A DNA stretch of 25,191 nucleotides from a bacterium UBP1_UBA4783 (GCA_002403075.1 DHHB01000050.1:31573-56763), one strand, 5' to 3'. Positions 16,269 to 23,154 are shown, counted from the stretch's first letter. Numbers and translations: made by a program. Notes: generated by a model not told the origin, from the sequence alone.

Positions 16269-17525
16269 TCATTGCCCTGCCGCGCGGTTCGCCACGCGCG
16301 TGCGGCGCGAGACCGCGCCGATCCAAAGAATGCCCGACGTTGCAAGAAAGAGACCAAGGACGAAGAGCGGCCGCCGTTCCCCGGCGCGCCCGGCGAGCCA
16401 CGAGAACGCGAACGCAGCCGCGATGAAGAGCGTGCGCGTGCAGATCTCGCGGAAGGCGAAGATCCTGCCGCGCATCCGCTCGCCGCTCCCCCGCTGGATC
16501 TCGGATTCGGCGATGATGATGAGCGGCGCGGCGGCGAGACCGCCGAGGAACGCGCCCGCGAGCAGCGTCGGCAGGTCGCGCCCGAGCGCCGTCACCGCGG
16601 AGGCGGCCGCGATGAGGCAGAAGAGCCCCATCTCGATCCTCTCGCGCCCGCCGCCGTCGAGATGAAGCCTGCTCGCGACGACGGAGCCGAGCCCCATGCC
16701 GAGGCCGAGCGAGAGCCCCGCGAGGCTGAGCCCCATCGAGGTTCCGCCCGTCGTCATCTCTCCGATGAGCGGCAGCGCGAGCACCGAGAATCCTCCGGCG
16801 CCGAGCCAGATGAGCGTCTGCACGCCGATCGGGCGCACGATCGCGGGGGTGCCGCGGATGGCGCGGATCCCCTCGAGCACGGCCGTCGGAAGCGGCGGGT
16901 GGTAGGCGCCGCTCCGCTCCGCGCGGGGGACGGTCCGCATCCGGTGGATCGCGATGCCGAGAATGAGCGCGGCCGAGAGGAAGTAGCTCGCCGCGTCGAG
17001 CCAGAAGCACGCCCGCCACGACAGATAGTCGTAGATGAGCCCGCCGCCGAGAAATCCGCCGATGACGCCCGCGATCCCCGCGCCCCAGAGGATCGAGTTC
17101 ACGCGCATGAGCCGCTCCGGGGGGACGAGCTCGGGGATCAGGGCCGATTTCGCGGGAAGGAAGAAGAGGTTCCCCGTCGCGAGGAGAAACACGACGGCCA
17201 TGACGGGGAAGAAATGCCCCGTGCGGTCGAAGAGCGCCGGGATGAGCAGGACGAGCCCGCAGCGGCACATGTCCGTCACGACGAGGATCCAGCGTTTGTC
17301 GAGCCGGTCGACGATCGCGCCGATGAACGGCGCGAGGAGGTAGGTCGGAAGGCTCATCGCGAGATAGAAGTAGGCGAGCGTGAGCGACGGGTTGCTCGAA
17401 AAGGAGTTGAAGAGCGCCATGAGGGAGAAGTTGCTGAGACGGTCGCCGAACAGCGAGACCGTCTGCGCCGCCCAGAACATGGTGAAGAGCGCCGGGGGGA
17501 GATGTTTCGCCGTGCCGTGCTTCAT
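16269..17525 (-). CDS. major facilitator superfamily transporter
   Basis: The 418-residue product is a 12-helix MFS-type protein. The cytoplasmic loop after helix 2 reads GAIVDRLDKRWILVVTD, matching the MFS loop 2-3 motif (GxxxDRxxxR), and the second half has a run of hydrophobic helices with MRGRIFAFREIC. The overall look is of the MFS_3 / enterobactin-exporter-like branch, or a lysophospholipid or sugar efflux protein; the substrate cannot be read from sequence. The ATG overlaps the glycosyltransferase stop by four bases. Context suggests it may flip or export the lipid or sugar product of that operon, which is inference. Confidence 0.9.
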   Translation of the reverse strand: MKHGTAKHLPPALFTMFWAAQTVSLFGDRLSNFSLMALFNSFSSNPSLTLAYFYLAMSLPTYLLAPFIGAIVDRLDKRWILVVTDMCRCGLVLLIPALFDRTGHFFPVMAVVFLLATGNLFFLPAKSALIPELVPPERLMRVNSILWGAGIAGVIGGFLGGGLIYDYLSWRACFWLDAASYFLSAALILGIAIHRMRTVPRAERSGAYHPPLPTAVLEGIRAIRGTPAIVRPIGVQTLIWLGAGGFSVLALPLIGEMTTGGTSMGLSLAGLSLGLGMGLGSVVASRLHLDGGGRERIEMGLFCLIAAASAVTALGRDLPTLLAGAFLGGLAAAPLIIIAESEIQRGSGERMRGRIFAFREICTRTLFIAAAFAFSWLAGRAGERRPLFVLGLFLATSGILWIGAVSRRTRVANRAAGQ

Positions 17526-18685
17526 GAGAGCCCGCGCCCGCACGCGACGCGGTCGATGCGCGCGTCCCGGCCGCCTGTGATCTCGAGGTAGATCTCCTCG
17601 ATGCGGCGAGCGAGGATGGACCAATCGTGGCGGAGCGCCTTCGCCCTTCCAGCGGCGCCGAGCCTCGCGCGCAGCGGCGGGTTGTTCGCGAGCGCCAGCA
17701 CGGCCCGGGCGATCGCCGCCGGATCCCGAGGGGCGGAGAGCAGCCCGTCGACGCCGTTCTCGACGACCGCGCGGTAGCCGGGTATGTCCGAGGCGACGAC
17801 CGCCGATCCGGCCGCCATCGCCTCGAGCAGGACGATCCCGAAGCTCTCCTGACCGACGGCGGGGGAGCAGAAGACGTCGGCCGTCGCGTAATAGCGCGGG
17901 AGCTCTTCCGGCGGGACGCGTCCGACCCAGACGATCTCGGCGCCGCGGAGGTCGACGGGCCGCGCGCACATCGCGCTGCGAAGGCCTTTCTCGCCGACGA
18001 CGATGAGCCTCACCCGTCCCTCGAGCGCCCGCGCGACGAGAGGGAGAGCCCGGCAGAGGTACGGGGCGCCTTTCCTCCGGTCGAGACGGCCGACGAAGAG
18101 GAGGTTGAGCCGTCCGTCACGGAAGCGGGCGATCGGCTCGATCCCGGGCTTGAACCGCGCGCAGTCCACTCCGTTCGGCACGACCTCGTAGTCGCCGGGG
18201 AAATACCGGCTCGCGAGACGCCTCGCCGCCTCGGAGACGGCCAGGCGCCGGTCGAGCCGCGCGGCCCTGCGCCCGAGCGGCCCGCGAAACAACCGGTAGG
18301 CGTAGTTGCTCTCGGCCGCGGCGTGGAAGGTTCCGACGAGCTTCTGCCCGGGACGGGCGGCGGAGATCGTCATGAGGGGGAGGGTCGGCACGAGCGGGCA
18401 GTGCGTGTGAACGACGTCGAACGCCTCGCGGTCGAAGATGCGGCGAAGCTGCGAGACGAGGCGGAAGCCGGCCGTCATGTTGACCCAGGCCCCGTTCATC
18501 GGCACGAGGACGTTGTGTCCGATCCTGATGACGTCCGGATCGGACGGCTCCGGCCCGTCGTAATGCGTCGTGACGATCTTCACCCCGTGCCCGAGCCGGC
18601 GCATCTCCCGCGCCGTGTGATGCACGACCTCGGTGACGCCCCCGGGGCGCGGATAGTACGACTGCGTCACGATGCCGATCTTCAT
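17522..18685 (-). CDS. GT4 glycosyltransferase, PimA-like
   Basis: The 387-residue enzyme is a GT-B fold, GT4-family glycosyltransferase that transfers a sugar, probably from a nucleotide-sugar donor, to a membrane lipid or glycan. The N-terminal acceptor domain has the GGV loop (residues 15-17) and FHA with H121; the donor domain has FVGRLDRRKG (about 198-206) and the EX7E motif E280-E288 within QESFGIVLLEAMAAG. As I recall it, the layout matches mycobacterial PimA closely, including VSEAAR, PNGVD, VGRxxxxKG and a C-terminal WSxxARRI. It overlaps the acyltransferase stop and the MFS start by four bases each, so the three are translationally coupled. A frame extending to 19588 is only a shadow of the acyltransferase gene. 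Confidence 0.9.
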   Translation of the reverse strand: MKIGIVTQSYYPRPGGVTEVVHHTAREMRRLGHGVKIVTTHYDGPEPSDPDVIRIGHNVLVPMNGAWVNMTAGFRLVSQLRRIFDREAFDVVHTHCPLVPTLPLMTISAARPGQKLVGTFHAAAESNYAYRLFRGPLGRRAARLDRRLAVSEAARRLASRYFPGDYEVVPNGVDCARFKPGIEPIARFRDGRLNLLFVGRLDRRKGAPYLCRALPLVARALEGRVRLIVVGEKGLRSAMCARPVDLRGAEIVWVGRVPPEELPRYYATADVFCSPAVGQESFGIVLLEAMAAGSAVVASDIPGYRAVVENGVDGLLSAPRDPAAIARAVLALANNPPLRARLGAAGRAKALRHDWSILARRIEEIYLEITGGRDARIDRVACGRGLS

Positions 18686-19533
18686 TCCCTTCCGTCCCAG
18701 AAACGCCGGAACATGATCCACTGATCGGCGTTCTCGCGGATGAATCTCTCGACCGCCCCGTACACGCGTTCGAGCGCCTCGCTCTCGGAAAGCGCCGCCG
18801 CCTCGTCGGCGCCGAGCAGGCGTTCGAGATGTATACGGTACCTCCGGGAACGGGCGCGCCGGCAGTATCCGGCGACGACGGGAGCGCCCGACGCCCTCGC
18901 GAGCCGCGCGGGGCCGTCGGGGAGGCGGACCGTCTTCCCGAAGAATACCACCTCCGTTCCGCCGGTGTAAACATCGCCGTCGACGAGCAGCGCGAGGATG
19001 CCGCCGGACGCGAGGGCCTTGAGAAGCCGCCGCGACGAGTCCTCGGGGGTGATGACCTCGATGCCGAGCTCTTCCTTCGCCCTCTTGACCGCGCCGGTCA
19101 GGAGGGGGGAGAGCTGCACGCCCGCCACGACGTGCAGGCGGTAGCCGAGGGATCGCAGATAGACGGCTCCCGTTTCCCAGCTTCCCGTATGCTGCGTGAC
19201 GAGGATGACCCCTTTGCCGCAGGCGAGCGCCGCGTCGAGAGCTTCCCTGCCCTCGAAATCGAAACGGTTTTCGAGCCGGTCCGTCCGCCATCTGCTCGAA
19301 GCTATCATCTCGATGACGTTGGCCGTGTGAATTCGGAAGATGCCGTACACGGCGCCGGCGCGGGGGGGAAGGCCGGCGCCCGAGAGGTTCTCCCGCACGT
19401 TGCGGCGTTTCCCCGGCGAGAACGAGTAATGCAGGAACGTGCACACACCGGCGGCGGCGTCCAGCACGAACGCCGGCAGCGCGTTCGCGAGCGCCGCCGT
19501 CGCGGAAAATACGATTGTGCCTATGCGTCCCAC
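18682..19533 (-). CDS. lipid A / phosphatidylinositol-mannoside-type acyltransferase (LpxL/HtrB family)
   Basis: This is a membrane-associated acyltransferase of the LpxL/HtrB/PatA family, which moves a fatty acyl chain to a glycolipid at the inner membrane. The 283-residue product has an N-terminal hydrophobic segment (IGTIVFSATAALANALPAFVL), the GKRRNVRENL element, the catalytic HX4E motif H115-E120 (QHTGSWE), LLVDGDVYTGGTEVVFFGK and PDGPARLARASGAPVV. The GTG at 19533 is chosen because a strong promoter ends ten bases upstream; this leaves almost no leader, so a later start or leaderless translation is possible. An in-frame TTG at 19623 lies upstream of the promoter and is unlikely. Whether the substrate is lipid A or another glycolipid is open; the PimA-like neighbour makes a PatA-type role worth testing. 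Confidence 0.85.
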   Translation of the reverse strand: MGRIGTIVFSATAALANALPAFVLDAAAGVCTFLHYSFSPGKRRNVRENLSGAGLPPRAGAVYGIFRIHTANVIEMIASSRWRTDRLENRFDFEGREALDAALACGKGVILVTQHTGSWETGAVYLRSLGYRLHVVAGVQLSPLLTGAVKRAKEELGIEVITPEDSSRRLLKALASGGILALLVDGDVYTGGTEVVFFGKTVRLPDGPARLARASGAPVVAGYCRRARSRRYRIHLERLLGADEAAALSESEALERVYGAVERFIRENADQWIMFRRFWDGRE

Positions 19534-19543
19534 GGTTTGGCCG

Positions 19544-19572
19544 AGAATACGGGCGGCGGACGGGGCTGTCAA
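19544..19572 (-). promoter_or_regulatory. sigma-70 promoter of the acyltransferase-glycosyltransferase-MFS operon
   Basis: On the minus strand a perfect TTGACA (19572-19567) and TATTCT (19549-19544) are 17 bases apart. Transcription would begin near 19537, about four bases before the GTG at 19533. It is one of the best-looking promoters in the window. Confidence 0.6.
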
Positions 19573-19582
19573 GCGGCATGAC

Positions 19583-19598
19583 TGGCACAAATCTCGCA
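19583..19598 (+). promoter_or_regulatory. candidate sigma-54 promoter of the GRAM/zinc-ribbon gene
   Basis: TGGCACAAATCTCGCA matches the -24/-12 consensus TGGCACRNNNNTTGCA except for C in place of the second T of TTGC. The predicted start near 19609 leaves a leader of about 27 bases containing the AAGGAGG at 19622-19628. No activator site is identified. Confidence 0.35.
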
Positions 19599-19621
19599 CG
19601 TGCACCGCGGGAGTCCTTTCC

Positions 19622-19628
19622 AAGGAGG
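19622..19628 (+). promoter_or_regulatory. strong ribosome binding site before a TTG start
   Basis: AAGGAGG is followed by a seven-base spacer and TTG at 19636. This selects the TTG over an ATG at 19600 (upstream of the ribosome site) and an ATG ten codons further in. Confidence 0.6.
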
Positions 19629-19635
19629 ATTATCG

Positions 19636-20064
19636 TTGCACATTTCGACTGAAACCACCCTTTTCATGCAAAAAGCCATTTACTACGTCTCCAAGCCGGT
19701 TGCGGCGCGCGGCATGCTCGAGCTCACCGATCGCCGGCTCCTCTTCCAGGTCTTCCCGTTCGACGCCTCCTTCGGGATACGAAGCCTCTCGATCGACATC
19801 ACGGCCATTCGAGGGATAGAGATCAAGGCGGGGGACATCCATCCGCGCCTCGTTGTCGATACGAACGAACGCAGGCACGAGTTCATGCTTTCGAAGGGCC
19901 GCGAGCTGTACGACTACCTCAAGCCTCTCGTCGGCGATCCGCTCGGCCAGGAGCGGATGCCTCCGGAGACGCCCGAGATCTCCTGCGGCTGCGGGAAGGC
20001 CGCCGACGCCCGCTTCGCGTTCTGCCCGTGGTGCGGCGCGAGGCTTCGCGCCGGCCGGGACTAG
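19636..20064 (+). CDS. GRAM/PH-like protein with C-terminal zinc ribbon
   Basis: The 142-residue protein carries an N-terminal PH/GRAM-like domain (about residues 10-100): YYVSKPVAARGMLELTDRRLLFQ followed by short beta strands with IDITAIRGIEIKAG and a final helix GRELYDYLKPLV. A C-terminal zinc ribbon follows, with cysteines 117, 119, 130 and 133 (CGCG...CPWCG). GRAM/PH folds often bind membranes or proteins; the zinc ribbon suggests an adaptor. No signal peptide or membrane helix is seen. TTG is the likely start because of the perfect ribosome site. The gene is divergent from the acyltransferase operon and is followed 112 bases later by a lipoprotein gene with its own promoter. Confidence 0.72.
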   Translation: MHISTETTLFMQKAIYYVSKPVAARGMLELTDRRLLFQVFPFDASFGIRSLSIDITAIRGIEIKAGDIHPRLVVDTNERRHEFMLSKGRELYDYLKPLVGDPLGQERMPPETPEISCGCGKAADARFAFCPWCGARLRAGRD

Positions 20065-20084
20065 GCCGCGATCCATTTTTTCCG

Positions 20085-20113
20085 TTGTGCAACCTGCCGC
20101 CGTTTGTTAAATT
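20085..20113 (+). promoter_or_regulatory. candidate sigma-70 promoter of the lipoprotein gene
   Basis: TTGTGC (20085-20090) and TAAATT (20108-20113) are 17 bases apart. A start near 20120 would place the inverted repeat at 20119-20140 at the very 5' end of the transcript. Confidence 0.4.
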
Positions 20114-20118
20114 CCTCT

Positions 20119-20140
20119 CGCGAACGGTAACCTGTTCGCG
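20119..20140 (+). repeat. 7-bp inverted repeat at the lipoprotein leader
   Basis: CGCGAAC and GTTCGCG flank an eight-base spacer containing GGTAACC. It lies between the promoter -10 and the lipoprotein ribosome site, so it could be a 5'-end stabilising hairpin or a repressor operator. It has no T tract, so it is a poor terminator. Confidence 0.45.
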
Positions 20141-20176
20141 CAAGAAGGATTTCCTGCGATATCCGAGGAGGTTTCG

Positions 20177-20554
20177 ATGGCCCGGGTCGGCGCGTTCGTT
20201 TTCCTGATTCTCTTCGTCTCGCTCCTCATCGGCTGCTCGGAGAAAACCTCGTCCGTTCAGGAAACGGGCATGAGTCTCCAGTTCGCGAACTGCCTTTCGT
20301 TCGCGGCGTGGGTATGGGTCGACGGCAGCTACATGGGAACCTACACGAGCGAGCAACCGAACCTGATCGAGGTCCCGGCGGGGGGGCACTCGCTCTTCGT
20401 CCGCAGCAATCTCGTCGTCGCCGACACGAGCTATTGCTGGACCTCGAATTTCAGCGTGAGCGAGGGACAGGTCACGCCGGTCGTCCTCGATTGCGTCGGC
20501 GCGAAATGCTCCAACCCGGGGTCCGTATCGCTCGATCCGCCCCTCGAGCCGTAA
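20177..20554 (+). CDS. small PEGA-like lipoprotein
   Basis: The 125-residue product starts with a lipoprotein signal peptide: a hydrophobic run and the lipobox LIGC with C20 as the lipidation site. The mature part is beta-rich. The central segment VWVDGSYMGTYTSEQPNLIEVPAGGHSL resembles a PEGA domain (VDG...G...VPAGxH), a surface or wall-associated beta sandwich. Four cysteines in the mature domain could form disulfides. The exact function is unknown. It has its own candidate promoter, a GAGGAGG ribosome site and a strong terminator, so it is probably monocistronic. Transfer from the GRAM gene is possible but less likely. Confidence 0.75.
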   Translation: MARVGAFVFLILFVSLLIGCSEKTSSVQETGMSLQFANCLSFAAWVWVDGSYMGTYTSEQPNLIEVPAGGHSLFVRSNLVVADTSYCWTSNFSVSEGQVTPVVLDCVGAKCSNPGSVSLDPPLEP

Positions 20555-20595
20555 TCCGCGAGCGGCTTCCGCGGCGCCGCGCTTTCGCAGATTTC

Positions 20596-20634
20596 AAAAG
20601 CCCCCTCTCATTTTATGGCGGGGGGCTTTTTCTT
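20596..20634 (+). terminator. Rho-independent terminator after the lipoprotein gene
   Basis: A perfect 10-bp stem (AAAAGCCCCC with GGGGGCTTTT) encloses a 15-base loop and runs directly into a T tract. It is the clearest terminator in the window. Because the stem begins with A's and ends with T's, it could also act on antisense transcripts. Confidence 0.85.
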
Positions 20635-20891
20635 GCCCGGCCTCCCGTTCGGGCACGGCGCGCAACCGGCTGCGATTCAATCGGTTAAAAAAGCGTAAAG
20701 AAACGGCGACAGTGGCATGAGCCTTGCCCGTCCACGCCTTGCCGGGGTGGGATTTTATCGAACGCACGAGACGAACACCCTCGCTCAAGTGAACCGAAGC
20801 CGGCTCAAGACTCGCTTCCTTGCCTTGCGCACCATACGAGCGGCGGTCTCGCCCCGGCGGTTTTTAAAACGGAGATACGAAGAGGAGCGTC
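20635..20891 (+). promoter_or_regulatory. long leader/promoter region of the MglA-like gene with sigma-54 site
   Basis: The gene-free gap 20555-20891 (337 bases) holds the lipoprotein terminator, then this region. TGGCATGAGCCTTGCC at 20713-20728 matches the sigma-54 consensus TGGCAYRNNNNTTGCW in all but the last position. A start near 20739 would give a leader of about 150 bases. No good sigma-70 pair was found here by eye. The tract before the gene ends in AAGAGGAG just before the ATG. A short inverted repeat (TGCCCG/CGGGCA) lies just after the terminator. Confidence 0.5.
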
Positions 20892-22082
20892 ATGCCAGTA
20901 TTCAACTACGCGGGACAGGAGATCAACGCCAAGATCGTCTACTACGGTCCGGGCCTCGGCGGCAAGACGACGAACCTCGAGTTCATCTACGCGAAGCTGC
21001 CGCGCGAGAACAAGGGCAAGATGGTCTCGATGAAGACCCGCACCGACAGGACCCTCTTTTTCGATTTTCTGCCGATCGACATCGGCGAGCTCAACGGGAT
21101 GAAGGTGCGGTTTCTCCTCTACACCGTTCCGGGACAGGTCTACTACAACGCCACGCGCAAGCTCGTGCTCAAGGGGGTCGACGCGGTCGTCTTCGTCGCC
21201 GATTCGGCGAGCGACCGCATGCAGGACAACAAGGAGAGCCTGCAGAACCTCGAGGACAACCTGAACGATCTCGGGATGACCTCGCGCGAAATCCCCTTGG
21301 TGCTGCAGTTCAACAAGCGCGATCTTCCGAACGCGCTCGACCGCGCGGTCATGGAACGCGAGCTCAATACCCTCTCGGTCCCCTCCTTCGAGGCGGTCGC
21401 GAACGAGGGGAACGGCGTGTACGAGACCTTCGAGGGGATCGCGAGGCTCGTGCTGAGCTCGATGCAGGACACCGCGCGCGATTCCGACAGGCCGCGCGAA
21501 ACCCGCGAGGCGCGCCGCGAAGGGCGGATCGCCGTCGAGGTCGTCGCGAAAGGCAAACGCGGACGGAGCTCGCAGGCGGACGGCGGCGATTACCGGTACG
21601 GCGCGGAGAAGCCCGAAGAGGATCAGGCGTCCGTTTCCGAGTTCGTCGATACCGTTCTCGTCGAGAAGGACCCGGGAGCCGGAAGCGTCGATCTCGGCGC
21701 GACGCGCGGCGGATACGAGGAGTACGGACACGTCGTCGAGCTCTCCGGCGAGGAGAACGGGGCGAAGGAAAAGCCGGCGGACGCGCCGCCCCCGAAGGGC
21801 GAGATTCTCAACCACGAACCTCTCGCGGGGCTGAAAACGCCTCCGGAGGAGCCGGCGCCCCGCGCGCAGGCGCCGGCGGCCGTCCCGCCGAAACCCGCGC
21901 CTGAGCCCGAGACCGCCGTACGCGTCGAGGCGAAGACGCGCGGGGACGGCGCGCGGGCGAACCCGCCGGCGCGCGTCGACGCCGTCGAGGAGAAAACGAT
22001 TCGGATTCCGATCCGTCTTTCCCGGGAGGACGCGAACAAGGAGATCCAGCTCAGCGTGATGCTCGAAATAGAGGTGAAGTAG
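20892..22082 (+). CDS. MglA-type Ras-like GTPase with long C-terminal extension
   Basis: Residues 1-191 match the MglA small GTPase: the P-loop GPGLGGKTT at 19-27, DRTLFFDFLPIDIGE, switch TVPGQ at 78-82 and NKRD at 141-144. R53 and Q82, which correspond to the finger Arg and catalytic Gln of MglA, are kept. MglA sets the leading pole for motility in Myxococcus. Unlike the usual ~195-residue MglA, this protein continues for about 200 residues: a charged, proline-rich, probably disordered linker and a short final beta-rich segment (KTIRIPIRLSREDANKEIQLSVMLEIEVK). No MglB-type roadblock gene is adjacent. The ATG has AAGAGGAG upstream. It appears to be driven by the sigma-54-like site. Confidence 0.9.
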   Translation: MPVFNYAGQEINAKIVYYGPGLGGKTTNLEFIYAKLPRENKGKMVSMKTRTDRTLFFDFLPIDIGELNGMKVRFLLYTVPGQVYYNATRKLVLKGVDAVVFVADSASDRMQDNKESLQNLEDNLNDLGMTSREIPLVLQFNKRDLPNALDRAVMERELNTLSVPSFEAVANEGNGVYETFEGIARLVLSSMQDTARDSDRPRETREARREGRIAVEVVAKGKRGRSSQADGGDYRYGAEKPEEDQASVSEFVDTVLVEKDPGAGSVDLGATRGGYEEYGHVVELSGEENGAKEKPADAPPPKGEILNHEPLAGLKTPPEEPAPRAQAPAAVPPKPAPEPETAVRVEAKTRGDGARANPPARVDAVEEKTIRIPIRLSREDANKEIQLSVMLEIEVK

Positions 22083-22097
22083 CGAAACGGAAATCCC

Positions 22098-22126
22098 TTG
22101 ACCCGAGCGGCGTCGTGAGTGAAGAT
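22098..22126 (+). promoter_or_regulatory. candidate sigma-70 promoter of the response regulator
   Basis: TTGACC (22098-22103) and a weak GAAGAT (22121-22126) are 17 bases apart, just after the GTPase stop. The start would fall inside the inverted repeat at 22128-22158. Confidence 0.3.
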
Positions 22127-22127
22127 T

Positions 22128-22158
22128 ACTACCGGAACGTGTATGCGGTTCCGGTAGT
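22128..22158 (+). repeat. perfect 11-bp inverted repeat, terminator-like or operator
   Basis: ACTACCGGAAC and GTTCCGGTAGT flank a nine-base loop; TTCTTTA follows. It can serve as a Rho-independent terminator after the GTPase gene, although the T tract is interrupted, or as an operator or leader hairpin of the response-regulator gene, whose ribosome site begins about ten bases later. Confidence 0.6.
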
Positions 22159-22180
22159 TTCTTTACAGGTGGGAGCGCGC

Positions 22181-22543
22181 ATGGCAAAGATTCTCATCGT
22201 CGACGACGAGGTGAACGTTCGCAAGCTCTACAGCGCCGAGCTCGGCGGGGAAGGGTACGAAACGGTTTCCGCGGCCACCGTCGGGGAAGCGCTCGCGTCG
22301 TTCGAGCGCGAGACCCCCGATCTCGTCATTCTCGATATCAAGCTCGGCGACGAGAGCGGCATCGACGCGCTCATGCAGATCGTCAAGCAGCGCAAGAACG
22401 TCCCCGTCATTCTCAACTCGGCCTACTCGGTCTACAAGGACAACTTCCAGACGTGGGCGGCCGACGCATACATCGTGAAATCGGTCGACCTCATGCCGCT
22501 CAAGGAAAAGGTCCGCGAGCTGCTCGCCGCGCGGAACGCGTAG
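22181..22543 (+). CDS. single-domain response regulator (CheY-like)
   Basis: The 120-residue receiver has the acidic pair D8-D9, phospho-acceptor D52 (LVILDIKLG), S80 (VILNSAY) and the conserved K100 (YIVKS). The usual proline after Lys is replaced by Ser, seen in some deltaproteobacterial-type receivers that share the NFQTWAADAYIVKSVDL stretch. There is no output domain, so it acts by protein contact. The start at 22181 follows GGTGGGAG; the frame opens from 22115 but that lead would be translated across the inverted repeat. Neighbouring genes are the MglA-like GTPase upstream and a small secreted protein downstream, which begins 15 bases after the stop. No cognate kinase is in the window. 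Confidence 0.93.
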   Translation: MAKILIVDDEVNVRKLYSAELGGEGYETVSAATVGEALASFERETPDLVILDIKLGDESGIDALMQIVKQRKNVPVILNSAYSVYKDNFQTWAADAYIVKSVDLMPLKEKVRELLAARNA

Positions 22544-22558
22544 GGGGGAGGAGAACGC

Positions 22559-22993
22559 ATGAAGAGAACGATCGTCGCCGTGCTCGTGTGCGCGCTCGCG
22601 CCGGCGCTGTGCTTCGCTCAGGAGGATCCGTCGACGCAGCGGCCCAGCGTGTTCAGCGATTATCTGAACGCGCAGGCGCCGGGGAATTTTCTCAGCATTC
22701 CGGGTCTCAGCTTCCAGAGCTCGGTCGGGTACTCGTATGTTTCGGGCGGAGGCGATTTCGGCTCGTTCGGCATGGGGTACTATATGGGACATTTCGGGCT
22801 CCGGCTCTCGCGCAACCTGACGCTCCGCTGGGACGTCGGCGTCGGCGCGGTGACGCGGAACGAGGGAGCATACAGCTCTCCCGAGATCTTTCTTCCGAAC
22901 GTCGATCTCACCTACCGGCCGAGCGAGAGCTTTTCGGTGCGGCTCCAGTTCAATCAGTACCGCTATCCCGGCTTCCATCAGTATCGCCGGTAA
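22559..22993 (+). CDS. small secreted, beta-rich, probably outer-membrane protein
   Basis: The 144-residue product has a Sec signal peptide (basic MKR, hydrophobic core, cleavage likely after CFA, residue 20). The mature part alternates hydrophobic and polar residues with many Gly, Ser and Tyr, e.g. FQSSVGYSYVSGGGDFGSFGMGYYMG and LTYRPSESFSVRLQFNQY, as in small outer-membrane beta barrels or their partial units. It is too short for an 8-strand barrel to be certain. I do not recognise a family. GGGGGGAGGAG precedes the ATG, 15 bases after the response regulator, so the two are probably co-transcribed. A 161-base gap follows. Confidence 0.7.
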   Translation: MKRTIVAVLVCALAPALCFAQEDPSTQRPSVFSDYLNAQAPGNFLSIPGLSFQSSVGYSYVSGGGDFGSFGMGYYMGHFGLRLSRNLTLRWDVGVGAVTRNEGAYSSPEIFLPNVDLTYRPSESFSVRLQFNQYRYPGFHQYRR

Positions 22994-23078
22994 CGCCGGC
23001 CCGCTCTCCCGGGGGAGCGCCTTCCGCGGGGGACGCGCGCGGCCCGTCGAAACCACCACCGGTTGCGCTCATAAATCC

Positions 23079-23108
23079 TTGACAATCCCATATCTTGTAG
23101 CGTAACCT
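23079..23108 (+). promoter_or_regulatory. candidate sigma-70 promoter of the second TPR gene
   Basis: A perfect TTGACA (23079-23084) and TAACCT (23103-23108) are separated by 18 bases, about 46 bases before the GTG at 23155. The gap before it contains a GC-rich imperfect hairpin (about 23002-23019) without a T tract. Confidence 0.5.
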
Positions 23109-23154
23109 TCTCTGCGGTCGTATCGCGCATCGTGGGTCGTCGCGGAGGTGATTC

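Noticed and set aside
19534..19623. N-terminal extension of the acyltransferase from a TTG at 19623
   Set aside because: Lies across its own promoter and the divergent gene's promoter region.
22115..22180. 22-codon extension of the response regulator
   Set aside because: It spans the inverted repeat and adds no receiver residues; the ATG at 22181 has a better ribosome site.
23002..23019. GC hairpin after the small secreted protein gene
   Set aside because: A short imperfect stem with a four-base loop and no T tract; not convincing as a terminator.
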